Positions 22,916 through 33,866 of a stretch of 64,000 nt of DNA are shown piece after piece (the first letter of the stretch is position 1; each line of letters starts with the position of its first letter). A model generated the notes under the pieces. The model ran no database searches. It was not told the origin of the DNA and saw only the letters and a list, made by a program, of their open reading frames with translations. The translations under genes were made by a program, and so were the position numbers. Source of the DNA: Rhodocollybia butyracea (Eukaryota; Basidiomycota; Agaricomycetes; Agaricales; Omphalotaceae); contig JADNRY010000049.1 of the NCBI GenBank assembly GCA_015501585.1, positions 124,001-188,000 of the forward strand, written 5' to 3'.

Positions 22916-23159
22916 GACCATATATTAGTAGCATCAAGCTGTTCACTAGTGCTCAGAGTCCACATCACTAGATTTTGTAGGTCTTTTCTTTAGTATTTAC
23001 TGAGGAGCTGAAAGTTGAAGCATGGCTTGGCACTGAAACCTTTGCTGAACTATATAAAGTTTGTCCCAGGTTTTGCAGATGTACAATTGAAGCCATTTTT
23101 GTCTTCCCTTGATCCTATTTTTTCTGGGGATTGAATAACTGAGGATTATATAAATTACC

Positions 23160-23566
23160 TTTGTTCCACCCTGACATTACCATCGCATTAGTCAAAACGA
23201 TTGTCTTAATTCTCGGCACTCTGAATGATTGTTTACTCAAAAGCAATCCAAATGATTGTCTGGCAGTGGACACTCTAAATGATTGTGTTTGTGCAAGACA
23301 ATCATTTTGATTGTCCTTAGTAGTAGGCAATCTAAATGATTGTCTGAAATTGGGCACTCTAAATGATTGCTTACTCAAGACAATGTAAATGATTGTCCTC
23401 AATACTAGGCAATCCAAATGATTGTCTTAAATTGTGGACATTCTAAATGATTGTTTGCTCAAGACAATCAAAATAAGTGATTGGCAAAAAAAACATCTAA
23501 ATGATTGTTTTGTCAAAAAATGATTGTCTCAGACAATCAAATTAATTGTTTTTCCTTCCCGTAGTG
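23160..23566. repeat. CACTA right terminus with ATGATTGTC array
   Basis: Alternating AATGATTGTC and GACAATCA units precede the terminal repeat at 23530-23566. The next inward block (TTTTTTCTGGGGATTGAATAA) is matched, reversed, at 55240-55260 in the second copy. Confidence 0.85.
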
Positions 23567-23618
23567 TTGAAAATGAGGCATTTATCCCAACATGTTGGGA
23601 TAAATGCCTCATTTTCAA
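23567..23618. repeat. Perfect 52-bp palindrome at the CACTA right junction
   Basis: 26-bp arms 23567-23592 and 23593-23618 are exact reverse complements with no loop. The second arm (TGTTGGGATAAATGCCTCAT) is normal LTR sequence, as at 41579-41606. The first arm is absent from that uninterrupted LTR, so it is an inverted copy added at the insertion junction. Confidence 0.9.
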
Positions 23619-24504
23619 ATAATTGCATAGCATGATGATACAGGACAAGAGTGGGGGTCAAACCGAGTCCGAACAGGTCCCGTCGACGTCCCCTGCCCTC
23701 CCGCATTATACTCCATGAGTCCCCCGACCATAGAGACGAGATTTGAGTAGGTACTAGGAGGAGACATAGCTATATTTCTATAGATATGCTCATACTTCAA
23801 TGCCCATCAATCAGAGACCTTAGAAAATTTATGAACCCTTGAAACGAGTTTATACAAGTTGGAAATACGGTACAACGTCCCGATACCTGGTGGTTTTCCG
23901 ATGCTCCAGCATAGAACTGAGATCTGTCCCCTTGGAGCAGTATTTCAAAGATTAGAATGAAACTTGATGTTGCAGGGCTTAGATGACAATTATCGAAGCG
24001 AGAATAGCTGAGATACATCGTTCTTCAAGTCCTCCCTCACTTATAGAACCTGTGAACTACTGGTTCACACTTACTTACAGTCATAAGTCACTGTAAGTAC
24101 TGACAATCAAGAATGAATGAAAAAGAACATACCAAGAACTCGAGATTGAACATCTATGATCCGAAATGGAACTGAATAGAGTGAAACGACCTCATGGGGC
24201 GGTCTCTGTTCACCGTTTACGGGTCTGATGTAAAATTTCACAATAGAATTGACCATATGATGCCATACAGCCTCGTATGCAGAGCACATGCTCCCCTTAC
24301 CAATACTCTTGGCTTCCTTGGGTATATAATCAAGGGGAGACCTCCAGAAAGAGCAGGCATCCCTCCCCCCCCAGGTTAACTGGCTTGCTGTCAAGCTTGT
24401 AGTAATAGGGTGCTTCTGGCAGAAGAAAGAACAGAATTATTCAGAGTGCTTTTGCTTCTGACAGAACTTGAATGAACTTGGATTGCATTTGAACAGACAA
24501 AGAA

Positions 24505-24548
24505 AGAGACCTTGCACTTGTTGTTGTTGTTGTTGTTGTTGTTGATTG
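24505..24548. repeat. (TTG)n microsatellite in the LTR
   Basis: About nine TTG units; the LTR at 41014-42745 has about five at the same place (42502-42518). A simple length difference between LTR copies. Confidence 0.85.
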
Positions 24549-24834
24549 ATTGAAAGTTAAAGTCCCAGTCTTGTCTTGTTTGAAAGTTTTGAAGTCCAGA
24601 GTCTTGTTTTGAAAGGAATAGTTAAAGTACAAAGAGAACCCCAGAGACTATAGAGCATTTTGTGCAATAGAGTCCATTGATCAATCTTGAATTACCCCAG
24701 AACTCAAAAGTCTGATTGTGTGTTTGTGTTGGTGTTGTTTTGCCTTCTGCCCACCTACCCATAGTCAGCCCTATCACCGTGCAATGGATCCAGGTACTAC
24801 TTGACCTGGACTCGTGGACATCTTTAATACCTGC

Positions 24835-26167
24835 TATGATCAATCCTAACTTATTATCCTACGAATCTATGGGACATATCGCCCATCCTGTAGATACAAA
24901 TTTTCCTGTGCTCGGCGCTCGCATATTTACTTCTTGTAAATTCAACACAGTTGTCATTGATGGACATTCGTCGTGCAGCTGCCCTATCATTACCTCCAAA
25001 AAAGGCACGGCGTCCAGCTATTGGGAATGAGATCACTGAAAGCCCATTTCGACCCCACGTTCCTGCAGATCGACGCATACTTCTCTGGACTACCCCATAT
25101 TCTCTCAAAGCCCAGATCAATCGTGATGCAGAGGTGTCACCCCGTTTGCAGGCTCTAATGTACGAAGGACTCCTGTCCTCTACAGTAGATGATACAAGGC
25201 AAGCCTATGGTGCTGGCCTACTCCGTTTTAACCAATTCCGTGATGACAAAGGTATCTCCGAATCATCATGGATGCCCGCTTCATCCACCTTACTTGGAGC
25301 CTTTGTTGCTAATTACATTGGCTCAGGTACAGGGAAAATGATTCAAAACTGGTTGAATGGTCTGCGGCTCTGGCATATTTACAACGAAGCCGAATGGCAT
25401 GGGAAAGAGGGTTGGCTTCCTGCATTGACAAAATCAGCAGATAAAAAGGGTGCCGTTTCCAAACGTACTCCTCGTGGACCAATCACGGAAGAACATCTCA
25501 TGGCCCTACGGAAATCACTTGACCTTTCTCTTCCCATGCATGCAGCTATCTGGGCGGCAGCCGTTGCAGCTTTCTGGGTTGTAGACGCCTTGGGGAGTTG
25601 CTGATAACTTCGTTATCAAAATTCACAGTTGAACATGATGCTACTCGTTCTACTCAAATCTCTCACACAACAGCAAATGGCCGTTGAGTTACTACATTTC
25701 ATATTCCTTTCACCAAGACTACAGGAGTACTTGGTGCTGAGTGCATACTCACGGAGACTCTTGATGACTTTTGTCCCGTATGGGCTTTTGAAAATCATTT
25801 CCGTTTCAACCATTCCCCATTAGACACAACTCCAATATTCTCATACCGAGAGAATAACACCTGGTTACCATTGCCAAAACACCAATTCCTTTCTTTCACA
25901 GCTCATATATTCAAGCTCAATAAGCTGGAGTATGTATTTGGCCACAGCTATCGCATTGGTAGTTCTCTCAATTTGCTATTAGATGGTGTCCCACCTGAAA
26001 TAATCATGAAACTTGGTGGATGGACATCATTGTGCTTCCTTATTTACTGGCGTTGCCTCGAACAAGTAGTTCCAACTGCTATTACGCGTCCCTGGGCTTC
26101 ATGTATTAAAGAATTTACAACCCGTAACGGTTTGAATTTTGATGATGTAGTATTAGACTTTGAATAA
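24835..26167 (+). pseudogene. DIRS-like tyrosine recombinase (frameshift and stop)
   Basis: The frame from 24951 begins MSLMDIRRAAALSLPPKKAR; the SPFRPHVPA, YGAGLLRF and LNGLRLWHI blocks are typical of basidiomycete DIRS-type tyrosine recombinases, which integrate the circular cDNA. A single-base deletion at 25577-25579 (TGGGTTGT where TGG-GGT-TGT is expected) breaks the frame at the first catalytic arginine (CRRLGELL lies in the next frame). That frame continues to 26167 with one TGA at 25685, and carries HSYR (HxxR box), GGWTS and the tyrosine in IYWR. Catalytic residues survive but the gene cannot make one protein. Upstream sequence joins to 12329 once the nest is removed. Confidence 0.88.
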
Positions 26168-27360
26168 TTCCTCTTCATGGCTCTTTTGGGGGTTTGGGCC
26201 GATCGTAATCACAATTTGGTTTCGTCCCTTCGGCGAGTTTCACTCTTGGAGCCATGCTCTCATTGATATGTTTGGGTCTCCTCCAAATTGTTTCCTTACA
26301 AGACTCAATTTACCTTGTGTACTGAAATTGGTTTCATGGTTTTCAGCGCACCTCTGCCCTCCGCCGAGATGTAAGTATGGTGTATACTTACACGTGCTCT
26401 TACACTGCCACTGTCCTTTTATATCTACGTTTCGTTATCCTTCTTCTGTAGAGTACCCACCATGATTGTTCTTCCTATTCTTGTTTAGTCGTCGTCTTCT
26501 TAGTTCTTCTGCCGCTCGTAGCATCGTGTCTCGCCAGAGAATAAACCGTGGTTCTGTCAATATCGTGTGACCTTTTCAAACTGTCTGTCGATCCAAAACG
26601 ACGGCTATCGTGTAGTGCCTGGAACGTCATTTAAACCATATATGGGCATATGAGTCATGTTTTTAAACCATTTTCGGAAGATCCAGTGACCTTTGACTAA
26701 TCGCTTCCTGCCGCTGAAAGTCGTTTTGGCAGCTGGCGCTGAATGGCGCTGGGCTCAACAGGCTTGAAACACTTACATGCCTGCTTTTGCTGCTTATTGC
26801 TTAGGTTAAGTATTAACAATGTAGCTTAAATGTAGTCTTACAAACCACTGTAACTCACTGTAACAGTCTGTAAGAGGGAATTAATGATCAATCTCAAAGT
26901 TGTGCAGCCTTTCAAGTATCAAGTAGCAAGGACTAGGGCTAATGAAGTAGAAATATTGGGTTGAGAATTCTTGATTCAATTCAAGACCCCATCCAACTTT
27001 GCAAGGCAGAAATACTTAGCCTGTAAGCACAGCTGGCTCTGCCACTAGCAGCTCATTTCAGAGGGAAAAAGCCATTTATATTGCATTTATCTCTTGTATT
27101 ATAATGTAAGTTAGACACTAGCTGCGTAGCCTTAAGCCGCGCGAAGCGCGGAAGGAAAAAAACACAGGTGAGCTTAAAGAACGAGAGAGCACCACTCCCA
27201 GGTTTGAACGCCATACGTCACGGAGAAAAAATACTTTAACAATGCTCTTAACCACTTCGTTATTGCACAATTCTTAGGTTGCTACCTCTTTGTAATTTAT
27301 GAATTCTAGATCTTGATTACAGATATGACACCAAAGCCAAAACGACAGCCTTTCACGAGA
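26168..27360. other. DIRS 3' flank and unassigned sequence
   Basis: 26168-26460 is probably the untranslated end of the DIRS element. Beyond it no ORF of interest is seen. AAGCCGCGCGAAGCGCGG at 27133-27150 forms a short GC-rich hairpin. Confidence 0.35.
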
Positions 27361-27564
27361 CACACTGGAATGAGAAAAAAATCTGTCAAGCGGATTTTTG
27401 TACTGAAATTTTCCGATAAGATAAGATAATCCTTTTATAGTTTATCATAAAATTTCAGTAACCGTTTCAGGCGAACTGAAAACCACTGATTATCTTTATT
27501 AGGATAATCAGCTTTATTTCGGTACAAAAATCTGCTTGGCAGATATTTTTCTCTTTCCGGTGTG
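27361..27564. mobile_element. 204-bp palindromic MITE
   Basis: Ends CACACTGGAATGAGAAAAA and, reversed, CACACCGGAAAGAGAAAAA extend for about 50 bp (AATCTGTCAAGCGGATTTTT and a close reverse relative). The middle holds GATAAGATAATCC and GATTATCTTTA repeats. It is non-coding; target duplication is uncertain. Confidence 0.75.
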
Positions 27565-28021
27565 AGATCACGCTGACACCTGCCTTAACCGGCGCCAATT
27601 TCATCGACAAAACACTCATTCGAGGAATGAGAAAATACTCCTTCATCCTAATTTTATACTGATACTAAATGGGTCGAGGAATATATATACCACCAACCTA
27701 TTTCCTTCCTTCATCCTTTACTGTCAAAGTGAATCTTACCTTATCTGACCTTTGGGCTTGTCTCAGAAAGTTCGACCTGCGGTCAGATTTTGTAAAGCTT
27801 GAAGCCCTCTTGAGATTGTCGAGCCGCACCTGAACGTTAGGTTCGGTTCGGGTTCGAACCCGGTGCCGGAGGTTCTCGAACCAACCCGCGGTAACATTGA
27901 GCAGACAAGGCCTTCTATAATTGCACAAAAATACACAAAGCTTATATTTCATATTCCTTTTCTTTAAAAATGTCAATCACACTCATAAGCGGCCGGAGAT
28001 CTGGAGACTCGGTGTGGTTGG

Positions 28022-28664
28022 TCAAACTGAGGCGGCAACAAACTCGAAGTTATTTTCGTCACCAGAAGATCCTGTCGACAAAGTCATCTGCATATAGTCA
28101 GAAATCTAGGGGCATTGACTAGTAGTTGGGTCACATACCCAAGGACCAATTTTCGCGTTATCAAACCAGTATGCGTTGTCGGTTGGGTTACCAACGCTGC
28201 CACAAGGCCCCTTGAGTTACAACATTTAAAGTTAAGGCGAGAATTTACTTGTAAATTCCAGGGGCAACGTCCCTGATTACCCATTTGTAGACAGCACGCT
28301 GCCACTGAAGGTCCCTAGGCTGATGGCGGACAAATATGATATAAGATTAACTATTCACAAGATCAAAATATGGAAATACCCACTGATCCAACCATCTTGG
28401 CGCCAACGTAAAATCCGGTGCTACGCTCATAGATCTCGTATTGACCTCCGCTCATAGAAACAAAAAATGTCTTCAATTACCAAAGAGGAGAAGGCATGGT
28501 GGTGAGAATTATGGATTGACCAAGAAATGCAAAGGACATGAGCCTACAGCGGGGTCAGCAGAGCTACTGGTCGTGATACGCTCGTTCGAGGCGATATCCT
28601 TTGCAGTTAAGAATGCTCTGGTCTTGAGGCATCGGATGTAATAGATTCCACTTCCAGGAGCCAT
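28022..28664 (-). CDS. Small five-exon gene A, 132-residue beta-trefoil-like protein (inferred)
   Basis: Exons on the minus strand: 28664-28548, 28470-28384, 28319-28249, 28196-28139, 28087-28022 (117, 87, 71, 58, 66 nt). All introns have GT..AG ends and exon phases join to one frame ending TGA. The protein starts MAPGSGIYYIRCLKTRAFL and contains QYEIYERSTGFYVGAKM, VYKWVIRDVAPGIY, NAYWFD and a C-terminal NNFEFVAASV. No signal peptide. The repeated G-x-Y-x-I and Q-x-E/F-x-I pattern suggests a beta-trefoil fold, as in fungal ricin-B-type lectins and small protease inhibitors; that is inference. A TATA box lies 62 bp upstream. Exon lengths equal those of the copy at 36791-37423. Confidence 0.8.
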
Positions 28665-28716
28665 CGTGAAAGAAAATGTGAGATGTTTGGGATGTCGAAG
28701 AGCATGAACAGTTGGG

Positions 28717-28726
28717 CTTTTATATA
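28717..28726 (-). promoter_or_regulatory. TATA box of gene A
   Basis: TATATAAAAG on the minus strand, 62 bp before the ATG at 28664, inside AAAGTATATAAAAG, which is conserved at the same place before gene B. Confidence 0.75.
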
Positions 28727-28939
28727 CTTTGGAAAAACACGGGACCAGCCATCAGTGTAACGGAATCTGTATTGTTTAGCTGGGGAAGTAATCCTTAGCT
28801 CTGAAATGCGCATGCTGTCCAGGGACTTACTATGCAGAACCTCTAACATGTCAATGGAGATGGGGCACAACTGAAATCTCGTGCTTCGGGGTATCAATCA
28901 TCGATGTTTAGGCCTTGTCTGGGTGGATCCGCAGTGTAA

Positions 28940-30400
28940 CAAGCTATGGACATTATATGGGGGTACTAGTACGGAAATATTGTGATAATCGGACTGTACT
29001 TCAATTCGAGATTTCGAGATGTCTATAATTGTCCAATTGTATTACTCAATGCTGTATCATTGAATCACTTCGTATGGGGTGGGACATTGACCAGACATAT
29101 CACTTTTCGAAATTTTTCTGTTTGTAAGAACGGCCATGAGGCACGGAAGACCCCGCATCTCAGACATCTATCGTCCATCTGGGTGTACTATAGAAATTTT
29201 ATAATATTCTGGACAGTTCGACATCTTGATTGGTCCTAATTCTATGTCCTGCACTATTATGGAACATGCTCTCGAAGCATCGCTCGACTCATGGGTGGAA
29301 TGTCGCGGCAAGCTATACAGATCTTGACTTTAGTGTGTTTATTAAAAGCTTTTGTAACACTCGCTCACATACAGAGTTACGACTCAAATAACTTACCATG
29401 CCAATCTTCTGGCTCTCATTCTAAGAAAATAGCTATAACCTGTTCTCGGTATCAATAGAGAATAAATACAATCGCTTCCGGTCGACTCAGCCTGATCGGG
29501 CAGCTCTATATGTGTCTTGACTTTCTTCCGAAACCGATAGGAGCTTCAAAGAAAGTGTTACTACGACGGCAGTTGTTCGGGTTTGATCGTTGGCACGATG
29601 CCCGCCCCCGTACTTTACCGTATCTGTTACTGATTACCTATCTATATTGGCTGGGTTATTTTCAATAAAGGGATTGTATCTGCGCCCCCTTAAAATCCCG
29701 CTCATAAAGTTTTGACTGATTATCACACCGAAGGCTAGATCTCAGACTAGCCTTATGGATATTCTTGAACTGGGATAGTACCTCTTTTCTACTGGGGTTC
29801 AAATCAAATCGATCACCAGTTTCTAAAACTGCCGGGGTTATAAATACACAGCGAAACCAGAATGAACCCTGAAACTCATATGATCCTAATCCAATATCTG
29901 TATAGCCCCGATCTTAATATGTGTACATAACATATTAAGTCCTATTTGGAGCATCTATCTAGATATCTGATTACGCGCCAGGCCCGAGACAGAGATGGTG
30001 GGAAAGCCGAGTGGCGTTAACGCCCAAAGACCGTTTCTCAAGGTCAATTTCGTAGCGCTCCCCCGGAGAGCACTAGCTCCTAGTAAATGTTACCTTACTC
30101 AATCATTGGTCCAAGCTTTTTCCAGTGATTGGAACTATGCATGTACTCGTTTTTTTTCTCAAGTTGTAATAGGGTGAAGGCGAGCTATGATCTACATTAT
30201 TGAAGGAGGTACAGCATGCCAAGGGAGTCTCTCCCCCCGCCCTTTGCCCCCCATAGGACGTGGGACGTTCCCCCGCTGGGGGTCATTACTTTTCCCTCTT
30301 ATATTTTATCTATTCTCCTGGCTTTTAAACTTAGTGTGAAGCTATGAGCCGTCAGAATTGTGGGCCTAATAGCCCGCATTCCGAGTGCAAATAATGGCAA
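28940..30400. other. Intergenic stretch with a repeated motif block
   Basis: 29285-29470 (ATGGGTGGAATGTCGCGGCA, then GGCTCTCATTCTAAGAAAATAG) is repeated in the same direction at 35445-35570 and inverted at 36410-36560. A frame at 29995-30177 has no recognised domain. No gene is called. Confidence 0.45.
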
Positions 30401-31470
30401 GATCTCAGATGAAATATGTGTTCTGGCATGCCAAGGACCTTCCAACAACTTGAAGAGTTCCATTGATCTCTAGACCCAGGCTTGCTGAGGTTTCCTCCAC
30501 AAGACTGCTATCTGCAGGTGATAAATCATATTTAAAGCGGTCATTCTTGCATGAGTCTAGCACATGTTCACTCTTGCAATGAGACCATTGTCTCCAAACA
30601 TCCAAGATTGGATGTAGTTGACGGGACCCGATGCTCAAACCGTTGGAAAGGAGAGCGGGGTCTGAATCACGCAGCAGCTAACACGGTGGATTGAAGTTGA
30701 GGTACAGATTCAAGTATCACTTACTTTGTTGAACAGACACTTGTAAATCATTACTTCTTTAACTTCTACACCTGAGTGACCGATACTATGATTATGACTG
30801 ATGATTTGCTTCTGTTGCATTCTGAACACAATGTATTTAGGTAAAACTTAGAAACCTGCTCAGAACTATCTACAGCTTCAGTAAACAGGGTACGAAAGTA
30901 TGTAAAAAGGTGTTGTAGACGAAACATGAGACCGGGGCCTGGGGATGGATCATGGTGGGCATCCAGTGTTATTCCAGGCCTCCCGATATTTGGAACGGAA
31001 GCATCTCCGACTTTATTCTGACTCTCCTGCGGCTCGCGTTGCTGTACAGTAACATCTGATTGTAAATTTATTACGTGTGAATTGTGCACCTTCAAAATGG
31101 GCGTACTTGGCCGCATCAATAAATTTAGACTCCGCTACTTAGGAACTTCTTAACATGTAAACAGCAAGTAAATGCCGGCATCTTGATCTTTTAAAAATGC
31201 ATAATTTGGTTGTGTACAACATTCTAGATGGTTAATTGGGGTCCTCGATGTATACGACAGCTAGCACAGCCTACCCGAGCTCAGAAATTTGGAGATTAAG
31301 TGCAATGCATAGCTTTTATTATCAAAAGTACATAAGTAGCACAAGAACGATCAAAGTACGTCAAGTTACTTTGTCGTACTTGTACGTGACAAAGTAACTT
31401 AAGAACCTTAAGTAGCTTACAAGTACCTTTTGTATGGACAAGTACGAGGATTGAAACTCCAACAAGTAAC
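30401..31470. other. Unassigned; weak minus-strand frames
   Basis: Minus-strand frames at 30405-30638 and 30766-31119 show no domain. They could be remains of the hAT-like element to the right, but nothing in them confirms it. 31330-31440 repeats ACTTTGTC, AAGTAC and GTACTTGTACG words. Confidence 0.3.
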
Positions 31471-31474
31471 TTTG

Positions 31475-32030
31475 TCACCCACCAAAGTACGTGTGAAGGG
31501 CCTGTTTCTGTTCTTCAAGGTAAGTGAGAAGATCAGGATCACTGGCATAATCCTTCTTGAGCTTCTTGTAGTTGAACCGATGATCCAGCACTGAATTGAG
31601 GGTATCAGCAAGAAAATAAAAATAAAAAGACATCATACGTACAAGCAGCCCAGATGTAAAATGGAGAATTGTCATACTTGTAATAATAATCGCTCAGGAC
31701 CACTAGCATGAGAGTACATAGATATGCTCCAGAGTGTTACCAGTAAAAGTAGAAGAAATATCGAGCAAGCAGAGAAAAAGAACCAAGTGAACGACAAATG
31801 TCCAGAGCTTGGCTGTAGAACACCGCGGGTTTCACGTCCATTGTGAGCCGCATGAAGCGATAGTCAATATAAAGTATTAACACAATCAATGAGAGTAAAA
31901 TGTACCTTTGAGAATATGCTTTCGTGCCAAAGGCAGCACCATCATTGCCAAGTGAGATGAAATTGGGAAGAAGATCGAAGCACTCGGGTCCTTTATAAAG
32001 TAAGGATACACTACCTGTTTTCAAGCTCAA
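31475..32030 (-). pseudogene. Possible hAT transposase C-terminal fragment
   Basis: On the minus strand three pieces join across plausible introns: residues from 32030 (MSLKTGSVSLLY), then a segment reading YYKYDNSPFYIWAA, then VLDHRFNYKKLKKDY with ALHTYF, reached after a GTACGT..TTCAG intron at about 31582-31633. The SPFYI..A and VLDHRF words resemble the C-terminal region of fungal hAT transposases. The N-terminal part and catalytic residues are missing. A hAT-type terminus lies at 32382 on the correct side. Low certainty. Confidence 0.35.
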
Positions 32031-32189
32031 GCATGCCCTTTTCCATTTCTATCCCTAGATAAGAGACGAGATTTACTTACCAAGCTAGTACTTACTAATA
32101 CTTAGATACCTCGTAGAGTACCCGTACTGTAGTGTAAAGCAATGCTTTCAGTGGAGTACTGCGCTAAAGGTGGGAGAGGCTATTGTTGA

Positions 32190-32382
32190 AACGAATAAAG
32201 TACGGCCGTATCGTAGCCGTACACGGCCGTCTTTTACGGGTCTACTCTATATGCTATCAATACCGTACCAAAGCCGTACCGTATAGTTGATGCTGAGAAG
32301 CTATACGGTACGGCTATATACGGCTACCCCCGTAACCGTACCGTCAACCGTAAGTACTATACGGTTACGGTGCGGATCCCTA
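32190..32382. repeat. End of a hAT-type element (CCGTAACCG family)
   Basis: Dense CCGTACCG and ACGGTACGGC words end at 32382 with GTGCGGATCCCTA, inward TAGGGATCCGCACCGTAACC. This is the same terminus family as the MITE at 16982-17323. The opposite end was not found. Confidence 0.65.
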
Positions 32383-32906
32383 CAGATTTAACAATCTTTC
32401 ATACTCACCAAGTTTTGACCCCAATAAAAAGTGTACCTAAGATATTGATGACAAGACTGGTGATCAATCCCAATGCATTTGAGAGCAGAAGGGTGGGCCA
32501 GTGACTATCAATCATTCCTGTGGCTACTAACTTGATTGCTCAAGAATAAGAGCGAAGCATTGCTAACATAAAGGACCATTCAACAATGATGTAGTTTTGT
32601 AGTGGCCCATATGTACAATATCTAACACAGTCTCAAATAATGGGCAAGTTCCAGCAAGTTTGCAGTAAGTACTAGTAAGTGCACCATGCCAACCAAATGG
32701 CAGGTCTCATTGTATTCCTATGGCGCGGTACAATAATGATCTGAAGTTCAACGGTGCTAACACCCCCGGACCAAACCCAGGCTGAAGGCTCCGAGAAATC
32801 TTCAAAATCGCAGTGCATCATGCTCATAGACTAAACTGTCACAATAAGTTCCTGGATTATTCTATTTCAAAACCTCCCTGCTGCAAGACAAATTGAAGCT
32901 CAGACA
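32383..32906. other. No gene recognised
   Basis: Ordinary sequence with short frames only; no repeats of note. Confidence 0.35.
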
Positions 32907-33866
32907 TAGTGTTGGGGAGGGCCGGGTCGGGTCAGAGGCCCTGTGGTCGGGTCACCAAGGGTCAGGGCCAGCTAAAATCCTGACCCTGGCCCACCTCAGA
33001 GGGTCAGGGCCGGGTCGGGTCGGGTCAGGGTCTGGCCCAGGGCCACTCCTAAAAAGGAAATGGTTGAGGATTAGCTGGACTTTCAGCTAAAATTGTCTCT
33101 CCTTTGATTCCTCTGCCCAAACTTGGTGTTTAGTAAGGCTAGGGACCACTATGATGATAGTAAACAGGTCATGACCTTATCTGAAATGGTTCATACTAGT
33201 TACTCCTTCAATGAAGATCCCAAGCAGGATAACTTCATTACAGCCAATAGAGTTAGATCCTGTACTACTCGTGTTTACGGAAAAAAACGGTCCGGCATTA
33301 TTTTGTGATGTATCTTGTAATGTAGATTATCGACAAATTATGCATTCACACCAAATTCTGAGTAGCTGCATAAGTGGTATTCATGTACATCAGCCTCCTG
33401 AAGAGGTATGGAGCCTGTAATATATGTACGAGGATAATAAATATGAGCGAAATAAAAAATAGGCATACAAGCCGGACCGTTTTTTTCCGTGGCCACGAGT
33501 ATGTCTATCTGATAGGTTACAGCATAAGAGATTTGACTGTGAATTCTTGCTGGTCTTGCATTTGTGCACTCATGTGTCAACAAGCTGATGGGCAGTGTAT
33601 TAAATTTACAGTTCTCCGTGCTTTACTCATGGGCTAAGTTTACAAGTGACCATGTACTAGTGAATTTACTAGTAGCCTCAAGCTATTAAGAATAAACATT
33701 CCACGCTCAAGAGCACCCCGGCATGAGCTTTAGACTTGATCTTGGCCCAAGGTCAAGACCCAGGGCCAGGGGTCAGCAAAATCCTGACCCTGGCCCTTGA
33801 CCCTCATTGACCCTCTGCAAGGGCCCGGCCGGGTCAAGGGTCACTGACCCGGGCCTCCCCATCACT
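32907..33866. mobile_element. 960-bp hAT-like element with GGGTCAGG repeats
   Basis: Ends TAGTGTTGGGGAGGGCCGGG and, reversed, TAGTGATGGGGAGGCCCGGG. Both ends carry arrays of GGGTCAGGGCC and its complement. Flanks CTCAGACA (32899-32906) and GTCAGACA (33870-33877) agree at 7 of 8 bases but the right copy is displaced by 3 bp. No transposase. A second palindromic element sits inside at 33266-33501. Confidence 0.75.
33266..33501. mobile_element. 236-bp TIR element nested in the 960-bp element
   Basis: 31-bp terminal inverted repeats with 3 mismatches, both containing ACGGAAAAAAACGGTCCGGC. Non-coding. A word of the same type (CCACGGAAAAAAA) begins the 34878 element. Confidence 0.7.

Larger units (their letters stand above)
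13684..23566. mobile_element. CACTA-like DNA transposon, copy 1 (9.9 kb)
   Basis: Both ends are CACTACGGGAAGGAAAAACA in inverted orientation, continuing as matching sequence for about 37 bp. Subterminal blocks (13740-14230 and 23200-23545) are arrays of ATGATTGTC and its complement, the kind of repeated transposase-binding sites CACTA elements carry. No transposase gene was recognised, so it is probably non-autonomous. TGTT occurs on the left (13680-13683) and at 23593-23596, separated from the right end by a 26-bp inverted copy of flanking LTR sequence. The interior holds a minisatellite, LTR-like repeats and MITEs. Confidence 0.85.
13111..24776 (+). repeat. Solo LTR of a gypsy-type element, split by a CACTA-like insertion
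   Basis: Begins TGATACGCCCC and ends CCCTATCA, with 4-bp CCGT on both sides (13107-13110, 24777-24780). LTR sequence is 13111-13683 plus 23597-24776, about 1.75 kb. It is colinear with the LTR at 41014-42745, which is followed by gag. Only one LTR is present here, so internal sequence was lost by LTR recombination before or after the CACTA-like insertion. Confidence 0.88.
12338..24826. mobile_element. hAT-type MITE, interrupted (819 bp without its insertion)
   Basis: Terminal inverted repeats TAAAGATGTCCACGAGTCCA at 12338 and, reversed, 24826. The flanking 8-bp duplication ATACCTGC occurs at 12330-12337 and 24827-24834, diagnostic of hAT-class insertion. The interior is rich in AAGTACCCGCAGG and CAAGTACTTGCAG words. 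The MITE sequence is 12338-13110 plus 24781-24826; the rest is a later LTR element and what entered that. A related copy is at 54196-54838. Confidence 0.92.

Noticed and set aside
24951..25604. Host integrase-like gene
   Set aside because: The fold is a tyrosine recombinase, but context (RT/RNase H upstream once the nest is removed) makes it part of a DIRS-type retroelement.
27838..27900. tRNA-like GGTTCGAACC motif
   Set aside because: GGGTTCGAACCC occurs, but no acceptor, D or anticodon arms can be folded around it.
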